Shown piece by piece: positions 55,561 to 64,000 of a DNA stretch of 64,000 bases. The notes under the pieces were generated by a model. The model was given only the letters and a program-made list of their open reading frames with translations, had not been told where the DNA came from and made no database searches. The stretch's first letter is position 1, and each line of letters starts with the position of its first letter. The position numbers were made by a program, and so were the translations under genes. Origin of the DNA: Akebia trifoliata. Its lineage: Eukaryota > Streptophyta > Magnoliopsida > Ranunculales > Lardizabalaceae. The DNA lies in the NCBI GenBank assembly GCA_017979445.1, contig CM030717.1, positions 18,959,288 through 19,023,287 of the forward strand, in the 5' to 3' direction.

Positions 55561-57925
55561 AGGGAATGAACCCAAAATAAAATGGGGGATGTTATAAAGT
55601 TAGCAAGAATTGAACTTAATCTAAGTTACAATTCAAACCTATTTTTGTATTTTTGTGAAATAAAATGGAAAGTAAAATGTTGCTGAAAATTAAAACAATA
55701 AAAAAGAAAATTATGCTTCGTAAACAAAAGAAATAAAACTATTAGTGATTAGAGTAACTTAGGATTAGCACATAAAATTGTATTTGAGTTTATCCTTCTA
55801 TGCACTCAACGATAAGGGCTTGGTGTGAGCTCCTTGAGTTAGAAAATATGGCATCAAGATTTTGGAGAAAACACTATAGTTAAGAATTCTTTACTCATTA
55901 ATGTATGAAGTCCTTACCATCAAATATCTAGTGTAAACATGTTCTATCTTGATTTTATCTAAGCATAAAACATCTAAGTTAAGCATATGAGGTGTAGAGA
56001 TTCAACTAAAGCTTTGATACATTAGAGTTTGATAAAATCTTGAAGTAAATCCTTATACATTACAAAGAACATGAAAGGATAAAGAACTAACAAATAATTA
56101 AAGTTTGCTCCTAAGCATACTCTTTTCACTAATGGAGGGGGTCTAGCCTATGGTCATGGCAAGGATACAAGAGAAAATAAAAGAAACAATACTTGTATTC
56201 ATGATAATCAAGATACACTATCTCTTTGAGAAATTACATAAGTTGCTGAAATAAAATCTAACTAGAAAATAAAAATTAAAAAGAAAATACTAAATGCATT
56301 GGGGGGAGAACAAGAGAAGGGACAAGAACCCAAGAATTTTTTCCTAATTGGAAAAGTAATCTATTTATAGACTTTGAGGTGTTCTTGAAGGATTCAAATA
56401 TAGCCACCATCACTATTGTGTATAATCTCATGTGTGAAGCAAAATGGTGCAATTCTAAGTGATCAAATTGAGGTAGACTATGTCACATTGGGGTTTGACT
56501 ATGTCGCATTGCTCTAGACACCTCTAGATCTCAGATTTTGATGGCTGCTTAATTTAACTTCTTGATTGTAGTGTACTTTTGCTTAAGTGATGTCGTATTC
56601 ATTTGGATGAGTTGATCATTGACTTGTACAATTAAAACATGCGATCAAATTTTTGATATTTACAATAATTTTTTGTAATTAAGCTTAATTGATATGGTAT
56701 AACATGAAATGTGATAATTTGAGGCTTATCATACTTATTTATCTAATCTAATAAAATAATGATGGAAATCGAGATAATTGCCTTGGAAAAATGTGGATAA
56801 ATCAATGTTTTGAGACATTGATCACACTTCCAAACCTATCTTTTTCTAATCCCTTAGAAAATAAAATTATCACTTTCACAAGCATTTTAACTGCATTTAA
56901 CGAATGCATGAAGCCCTTAAATCGTTAGGTTACCCCTAGTGGATGAGTTTGACTTATGAGGGTTTGCAGAGAATATACCCACAAAATTCAAAATAACTTT
57001 TGAAGTAATAATGGTCAAAATCAATACTTATATCTAAAAATACAAATTTTTTTAAGATTTATCACTCATTATGAGGTAATACTTGGTATGGAGTCTCAAC
57101 TCTTATATCTCTATGACAAAACTTAGACTTAGATTATAATGATTTTAACTTAGAAATTTTAAACATTTAGTTTCCTGGAGTAAAGTTTAACCTTCGAACT
57201 AGTCCGAAATACTTGTATTAACTTAGGGTTTAATTCTAAATTTAACATCTTGTCTGAGATTGTGAGAAGTGTGGATGTTCAGTTTAATACCTCTAAGGGA
57301 CTTTATCTGTGATATTTTAGTGTACTCATGTTTTTACACTCGATGACTTTCACCCTATTGAAACGCTAAACTTTTCTACTTTGAGTCTTTTGAATATTTC
57401 TTTTTCATTTCAATTGATTTTTTTTCTTATTTTTTCTCTCTTTTTCTTTTCTACTCATTTTTTCCTTTTTTTTCTATGAAAAGTAGGTAGCCCTTTTTAA
57501 GGTACCCAGTTTAATTCACTGGTTATTATTCTAGACATAGTCAACCTAGTTTTGTTCTTCTTCTAATCAGCCAACAAAATGAACAAAGAAGTCAAAGTTC
57601 ATCAAATCCAATTTTTCCTCATACTATAGATAGAAAAAAGGTAACAAGTTTACTCAATTCAATCTAGACTCTTGGTAACCTTATTAGAAATAACTATAAA
57701 TGAAAGGTAACTTTGTTCTAACTCTTGCCTAAGAGAAACACAAATGGAGACTCCAGATCAAAGCTTCCAACCAAAACTGATTTATTATTTTTAACTAAGT
57801 TCTTAATGGTACAAGCTAAGATCTTGAACAATATATAACAAAGTTGCCAAATTTTTTTTTTTAAATTTTTATGATTTTTTATTAGAAAATAAAAAAATAG
57901 AAGAAAATATGTGGAGATTCGACCT
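55561..57925 (-). mobile_element. candidate Athila-type LTR
   Basis: Long non-coding AT-rich stretch between the host pol fragment and a minus-strand polypurine-like word (TTTAAGTTTGGGGTA, about 57932-57946). The AAGTTTGGGG motif is typical upstream of Athila 3' LTRs. Neither end nor a second LTR copy is identified, so the borders are guesses. Confidence 0.3.
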
Positions 57926-58439
57926 TGTACCCCAAACTTAAACGTAATATTTCCCTCAATATTTTAGTATGCACATGCAAATGCAAAAATGAAATTGACA
58001 AAAGGACATGAAATAGGTTGAATATCACCTAAAAAGGATTTTACAGTCAAGTGATATTAACACAATGTATCTTGAAATGAGACAACACACCACTCACCAC
58101 TATTGTAGCATTGATTGTATTTACCGTATTAATCGTGATCATGTTGTATGATGCCAGAAGCACCACAAAAGATATTGTGATCATAATCTAGGTAATTGGT
58201 TCCTAAGCTACGTCAAAAAAACAAATACTAGTATTTTCAACCTACATTGTGTAAACTAGCAAAAGATAAAATAATTACAAAAAAATTAATTTTTGAAAAA
58301 TACCATAAATAAAAACTTTTTTTTGAACAAAACATGGATAGTATATAGCATTCAGATAATGCAAAAACAATTACTTAATAAGGAAAAGTAAACATAATAG
58401 CATAAAAAACTAATAAAAACTCCTAATGACAACATCTAA
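57926..58439. other. non-coding, downstream of the Athila-like ORF
   Basis: No ORF; it contains the polypurine-like word mentioned for the preceding candidate LTR. Confidence 0.3.
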
Positions 58440-59470
58440 TCAAGCATCTAATCTCTTCATGATCTGCCTCTAGCAGTGGCTATCTCGAATTTTCTGATTC
58501 TCTCGTGTTGTTTAGCTGCATCGAGTCGTCGCTCTAAAGTCTTTTATTCTCTATATAACTTACCTATTCCCTTGAAATTTTTTGTAAATGCCTTCTACAG
58601 GTAAGGTGGTTTGACCTCATCCAAAAAGGACGTGTCCTTAAAATCTGGACTAAATGATTTAGCCTCGTCAAATTCTTGTCCTGGGTGCTTATACCCATGA
58701 AGGCTTCAGTGCTCCTTAAACTGCTTAGGTATCAATTTCCATAAACCTAGGGTAAACTCTACAAAAAACAATGCATCCTTGAATTTTGAAAGTTTGACCA
58801 TCTTGCCTTGGGGTGCTAGCATTGCCATTGGTACTCCCATTTGCTTCTCAAGAATCTGATAGACTAAGTGTGGAAAACTAGTGAGCGATCCTTATTTGAC
58901 TTGACGAAAGCATTGATTAGAATTTCTAATATGAGACGGGACATGCAAAAGTCAAATCCTTGGTCTGGATCATGTGCATGATGTACATGTGCTTTGCGAA
59001 AAACAAAATATTATTCTGTATCCCCAAGATGTTTTGATGCCATCCATCGTCAACAGAGATACTGATTAGCTCGAAAGCTTTTTGATAATAATCTTATGCT
59101 TTTCTTGCTGATGCATTGTGACTCAAGAACTAGTCATGTGACAAAGAATTCAAATGGATGACGCGTCTGACTAGTTTCATCCTCGACTTCCGTAATTTTT
59201 AAGATCGTATTGATGTCTTGAAAACCAATGGCAAGTGCGATGCTATGAAACTCAATGGTAAGCGATGGAATGGTGGGATTGTCCAAAACTACGAAAATGT
59301 AAAATTCTCTCATAAATTCCTTGCAATAAACTTTGAAACTGGTGTAGAACAAATTATTTCATCCTTGTTCGACACGATCTATTGTTGTCTTGAAAGTAGG
59401 GACCAAAAATGGATTCGTGAAAACTATTTCATTTGGATGAAGTCATAGGTACTACTACAATCAGGAGGGA
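58440..59470 (-). pseudogene. putative plant transposon protein ORF (Athila-associated type), decayed
   Basis: On the minus strand FKVYCKEFMREFYIFVVLDN at 59340-59280, followed by FHSIALAIGFQDINTILKI, fits the lvrEFYaNl ... v.vRG..v.fsp..IN.fL.l pattern of a plant transposon-associated protein. Further downstream, in other frames, weak matches continue (NILFFAKHMYIMHMIQTKDL; NGNASTPRQDGQTFKI). It lies downstream of the integrase on the same strand, where Athila elements carry a third ORF. Only the 73-codon core is firm. Confidence 0.4.
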
Positions 59471-60281
59471 AAAATGATCGACTATCTAAAATCTGAAGAT
59501 TATTGGTGATAGGATGACTATGATGCAGTGAAGGTGATGAATCTGTAAACATGGTAGCTGTGATCTGATCACAATTTAATGCTGACTACGTTGATCACTT
59601 TAGATTCGTAGAAACACAGTTGAGAATGAAGATCTACAAATTGGATATTTGATGAATGTTGAGTTGGACGAATTTGAAAATGAAAGTGAAGAAGATAAGT
59701 TAGAGATTAGGACTTATTATTTGATGTTAGGATTGATAGGAAATTCCCAAAGTACCCTTGAATCAAAAGAAAATTCTAAAATGCTAAAACTAATCCTAAA
59801 ATAAAATAAACACTAATTAACTACAAGAAATAATCTAAGGAAATAAAATACTGAAGAAAATTATTAATTCCTACAATTTTGGTTGGGAAGGTAGTTGAGA
59901 ATATCGTTGACATGATAAGGGATCAGCTCGTCACTTTTTAGCACGTATAGCTTGGATGCATTGGGTATGCTGTGCCGATACGTTGGTGACTACTTGAAAA
60001 GGTCCAACAAGGGAGAAACCTATCGATAAGTAGATCATTCCTTTCTTTCTAGTTTTGTGCAATCCTAAACATATAAGACCAATTATGATTTTTTCTTTTA
60101 AAACCTACAAATTTGATTATGAACTGATAACTATTCTTGATGAGCAAAATGGTTAAGTTCTAGGCCTAACTGAAGCTAAAAACTATAGTACTCATCCAAA
60201 TTTTTTAAATTTACTAAAAAAAAGAATAGATTGCCTCCTAGAAGCACTAAGTTTAACATCTTCAGTTAGATGAAAACTCTA
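59471..60281. other. spacer between integrase and the downstream ORF
   Basis: AT-rich; no motif recognised. Confidence 0.3.
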
Positions 60282-60997
60282 TTAATCTTGATAAATTGGT
60301 TCATCGATGAGAAAAACTTCCTCTAAGGGTACACACTTGAGATATGGTTTGAAAGTGGATCAGTCTTTAGGATTAAGGACTTCAACAACACCATGGTGGT
60401 AAACTGTTTGGATGATAAAAGGACCAGTCCAATGAGGATTGAGTTTTCTTGAAAAAAGGTGGAGTCTGTTGTTGTACAATAAAACTCTTTGACCAGATTC
60501 GAAATTTCGTTGAAGAATGTGCTTATCGTGATATAATTTTGTGTACTCTTTGTAGCATTTAGCACAATCGTAAAACTCATTTTTGATCTCTTCTAATTCA
60601 TCAAGTTGTAACTTACGATGTTCACCAGCTTTATCTAGATCAAAATTGAGACGCTTGATCACCCAATATGTTTGATGCTCAAGTTTTACAGGGAGATGAC
60701 AGGTCTTGGTAAAAACTAATCAGTAAGGAGACATTCTTATTGGTGTTTTTAAACTAATTTGATAAGTTCATAATGCGTCATTTAATCTCAAAGATCAATC
60801 TTTCTATGAAGAATTGATTATTTTCTTTAGAATAGTTTTGATTTTCCTATTAGAAATCTTTAATGTGTCCATAAGTTTATGGATGATAAGGTGTTGTAAT
60901 TTTATGAGTTATGTGGTATTTCCTCATCAATGATGTAAATATTTTATTATAGAAACATGAGCCACCATCACTTATGATAGCTCATGGAGTACCGAAT
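60282..60997 (-). pseudogene. Athila-like integrase, C-terminal half
   Basis: On the minus strand the core shows IISDGGSCFYNKIFTSLMRK and TTPYHPQTYGHIKDF, where the catalytic Glu of the usual QTSGQVEVSNRE is not seen. A well-kept C-terminal segment follows: IKRLNFDLDKAGEHRKLQLD, YHDKHILQRNFESGQRVLLY, RLHLFSRKLNPHWTGPFII and PLEEVFLIDEPIYQD, ending in TAA at 60284-60282. The AIKkLNfDldkAGe.R.lqL and KWHDKHI words identify the Athila group. The gene is cut at 60998 by an inverted solo-LTR family member. Confidence 0.8.
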
Positions 60998-62476
60998 TAT
61001 AATACCCCGAGTTTTTGACTCGTATCTCGAAGAAATCAAATGATGATATTTTGAGAAAAATGTCGAAAGGGGAATTTAAAGTAAAACACTCGAATATTAT
61101 TTCATTTATTTTTAACAAAAATCGACTTTGCCATTAGATTGAAAATGGTTGAGGTATATACATTAGCCTGTCAACAAGTTCGAATTCGAGTTCGGATGGA
61201 AAAGTTATAAAATCCTTGAACTTCGTGTTGAGTGGGACCCAAAATAATGAAATTTCGTTAGAACGAGATTCAAGAAAATTCGACAATACCGTTAGGTCCG
61301 CAACGAAAAATTATTCAAAATGGAATACTCATTTATCTTTTTTTGAGTACGAATGGTCAAGTTACCATCGAAAATATAAACTAAGTAGAAACACCAAAAA
61401 TACCTTCCAACTCTTCATAAAAGAAAAAAACCTTCTTTTTATTCATTCTCTCTTTTCCTAACTCACAAAGAACCAGCCCATTTCCTACACTAAGGGTTTC
61501 AACCCATTCTCGACAAGATCCCTCGCAATCAAGTCCGAGTTGAACCTCAACGAAAAAGGCAAAGTCGTCGGCGTTGTCGAGCTACACGTTCTCACCCCAC
61601 CCAACCTTCATTTCCTTTTCTTTCACTTAGGTTCTTATCAAAAATCAACAAAGGGGTTTCGGTTCTACTCATTTGGAATCTTATCCAAGTAGGGGAATAG
61701 TCATTCCTAATCGTTGAAGTAGGAAGAATACTTCCTTCAAGGGTTTCACAACCAACCCGATCCGTTTGGCACCCAAGTTCAACCAATATCGAAGCTTCAG
61801 ACAACAGATCCTTAATTTTCAAGCTAGCTCATCATGCCCAACAACCACAATGGTAAGGAACTTTCAATTCTTAGTAGTAACCTTAGATTTCGAAAATGTG
61901 CATTTAGGTTTTTTAGAAAACTTGTTGTTTATATTTATAAATCGTAGAAATCTTGTGTTTGATTTTAAATTCATGTTAGAATTAGAAATTTGATGTGTTT
62001 TTATGAAGTTTTAACAACAAATTCGTGGGTGAGTTGAAAGGTTCGAAGAACGAAAGAAAAACCCGAAAAACGGATCGAAAAATCCAAAATCGTGAAATTG
62101 TTCAGTATTGTCAACAAAAGCCATCGGTGCCACCCACACCTGTCGAAGGCCATTCTGTCGGTCCCACCAATAGAATCATGCTTTTGTCACCGACAACCAT
62201 CAATATCATTTTATTAAAAACTACTTCTAGCTGTTGATTTATTCTCCTCATGACTTATACATGTTTTCCCACCCTTCATTTCATTAAAAACATTAAAGTA
62301 AATGTCCTTTTTAACTTTTACTTTCCATTTACTTTAAGTCCTCTTTAACTTTTACTTTTCATTTAATTTAAGTTTTTTTAATGAAATTAAGGTTTTACCT
62401 CCCATTTCGGATCAATGAGAATGGTTTTAAGATCCAAATCTCAAAGGATTAAAATTTGAATTTTGGTTTCAAGAAC
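60998..62476 (-). mobile_element. 3' part of a solo-LTR family member, copy 3 (inverted)
   Basis: TATAATACCCCGAG at the left end is the complement of the family 3' end (CGGGGTGTTACA). The order of landmarks (AGATACGAC, the TGGGACCC stretch, GTCGGT words, TTAAAGTAAATG arms) is that of copy 1 reversed. At 62477 it is interrupted by another LTR at a point equivalent to about 22436 in copy 1; the rest should lie right of the window. Confidence 0.75.
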
Positions 62477-64000
62477 TGAAAGTGCACTCGATCTGCGGGG
62501 TACGCAGATCAACTTTTAATTTTTGAGGTTTGGGAGTCGCCACCTAGTTATTATAGTCTAGGAACCGAACATTGACTTTAAAAGGCAAATAACAATAATC
62601 TACAAAAAAAGAAACTAAGTCCGGGATCACGTTACGGAGTTGGAAGGTGTTAGGTACCAACCCCGCCTAGCAAACGCCGGTCTCTACTTTTTTTCAAAGA
62701 AGATTATATTGTTAAAAAATCTAAAATAAATAAATAAAATAATAAAAAAAAAATAAAAAAAATTTACCTTGATGATCGCAACAATGGTTCCCTCAGAACT
62801 GGCGGAGAGATTTCTTACTTGTGATTCCTTGCTTCGTTTCCGTCACTGGATCCACTACTGATCTTCTAAGATGAAATATCTTTTTCCTAGATCTGGGTGT
62901 TTTTTAATTTTTTGATAGATTTTTGGGTGTTTTAGAAGGGTTTCTAGGTCTTTTTTTGAGCAAAAAGTTGGGGTTTGGGTGTTAAGTAAGGAGTTAGGAC
63001 TTCAAAATTAGGATTTTAGGAAGGTTGGGGAGGCTCTTGGACCTACTTTTTCTAGGATTTATTTTTACTTACGAAAATAGGTTGTAGAGGTCCCTATTTA
63101 TATATTTTTTTAAGTACTTTTTTAGATAGAGTTAGTGTTTAATTAGAATTATTTTAGATAGAGTTAGTGTTTAATTAGAATTACATTATATAGTTTTAGA
63201 GTTTAATTAGAATTCTATTAGATAGTTTTAGAGTTTAATTAGAATTCTATAAGGGTTAGAGTTTGACTTTGATCTCACTTGATTGACTAAAATTTAGGAT
63301 TTTAACTTAAGTGTTACTTGATTGACTTGATTTTAGGATTTTGGCTTAAGTCTCACTTGATTTTAGGATTTTGACTTAAGTCTCACTTGATTGACTTGAT
63401 TTTAAAATTATGACTCAAGTCTTACTTGATTGATTTTAATTTTAATTAGGATTTCACTTTACATTAATTAATGTTTTAATTATTAATTTTAGAATTTTTA
63501 ATTATTAAAATTATAAAATTACCGTTTTGCCATCGGAGATGACTTTTTGTGTTTTAAGTCATTTTTTAATGTTCCAGGATATTTTAGAATCAATTTTTTG
63601 TAAGGAATTCAATGGGAATATTGATTTGTATCATTTATCAAATTTTTTATGCGAAATGATCGTGAACTTTATGAGGGGCATTTTAGTAATTTTGTTAAAT
63701 TTTGTGAAAATTGGTAAAATGGTTTATTTGATTTTGATTTTTTATTTTATGTATTTGAAATGATTTTCCTAAGCGTAATGTAGGCTCTAGGGATGTTTTG
63801 AGGTTAGGGGTATTTTGATAATTTAGTCATTTTTTAGTGATTTTTATCGTAAGACTTTTTTTTTTTTCAAAAATGATGATTTCTATGTTTTTGGGGTTAT
63901 ATTTTCCTAGTGTGGCGTGGTTTCTACAATTTTGTTAGTTTGACTTCATCTGAATTTCTGAAACGTATCTAGTAACAGATAAAGCATTAGAATAATCATC
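62477..64000 (-). mobile_element. LTR of the 8.8-kb family, inverted, cut by window edge
   Basis: TGAAAGTGCACTCG (62477-62490) is the complement of the LTR 3' end GGGCGCTTTCA. The LTR continues with the U5 words GGAGTCGCCA (62533-62542) and GGTGTTAGGTACC (62645-62657), a TATA box (63094-63102), ACTTGATTGACTT sub-repeats (63260-63440) and ends within about 70 bp of the LTR 5' end. Whether it is solo or part of a full element cannot be seen. Confidence 0.85.

Noticed and set aside
60323..60580. 85-codon minus-strand ORF overlapping the Athila integrase
   Set aside because: Out-of-frame shadow of the integrase C-terminus.

Overview
This window is plant nuclear DNA, AT-rich and made almost entirely of nested LTR retrotransposons. 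I see no intact cellular gene. The plant assignment rests on Tat/Ogre-type and Athila-type Ty3/gypsy polyprotein remnants, on plant-only accessory domains (plant mobile domain, a DUF7745-like domain, a putative plant transposon protein) and on long LTRs with TATAAATA boxes. The species cannot be named from the sequence. Every large open frame is broken by stops or frameshifts, so this looks like old, methylated heterochromatin.

Left part (1-8.1 kb): two minus-strand accessory gene remnants, a DUF7745-like N-terminal half (1-700) and a plant-mobile-domain-like gene (1331-3873). They are followed by an exact 66-bp tandem array with tRNA-like internal boxes (4977-5306), short AGGGTGACCCAYGACCAG-type repeats, and a plus-oriented Tat-type LTR (about 6.1-8.1 kb). 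This fits the 3' end of a plus-oriented Tat element whose extra genes run antisense. From 8.1 to 15.6 kb there is non-coding DNA with a 145-bp fold-back element and an (AT)15 microsatellite. From 15.66 to 18.48 kb two LTR-like units stand head to tail.

Centre (18.9-41.9 kb): a 22.9-kb minus-oriented Tat/Ogre-like element with 2.5-kb LTRs and perfect GTTAT target duplications. Read on the minus strand it holds PBS, two unrelated leader tandem arrays (28 bp palindromic and about 57 bp), gag, a protease-like region, a G-patch, RT, RNase H, archaeal-type RNase H, integrase, and then an antisense DUF7745-like gene with one intron between integrase and the 3' LTR. A 3.5-kb solo LTR sits inside its left LTR.

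Right part (41.9-64 kb): an 8.8-kb plus-oriented non-autonomous Tat element (GGTAT duplications) and a 3.0-kb solo LTR (ACTGT duplications). Together with the 22.9-kb element they interrupt one older minus-strand pol gene, whose pieces lie at 18.6-18.9, 41.9-42.5, 51.35-51.41 and 54.4-55.5 kb. Beyond this is an Athila-like remnant (candidate LTR, plant-transposon-protein ORF, integrase end). It is cut at 60,998 by a third member of the solo-LTR family, which is itself cut at 62,477 by an LTR of the 8.8-kb family that runs off the window.

Nothing here forms a working pathway. The biologically interesting material is in the element architecture: antisense accessory genes, structured repeat arrays in leaders and 3' regions, a PBS-like core inside the LTRs, and the tRNA-like tandem array.
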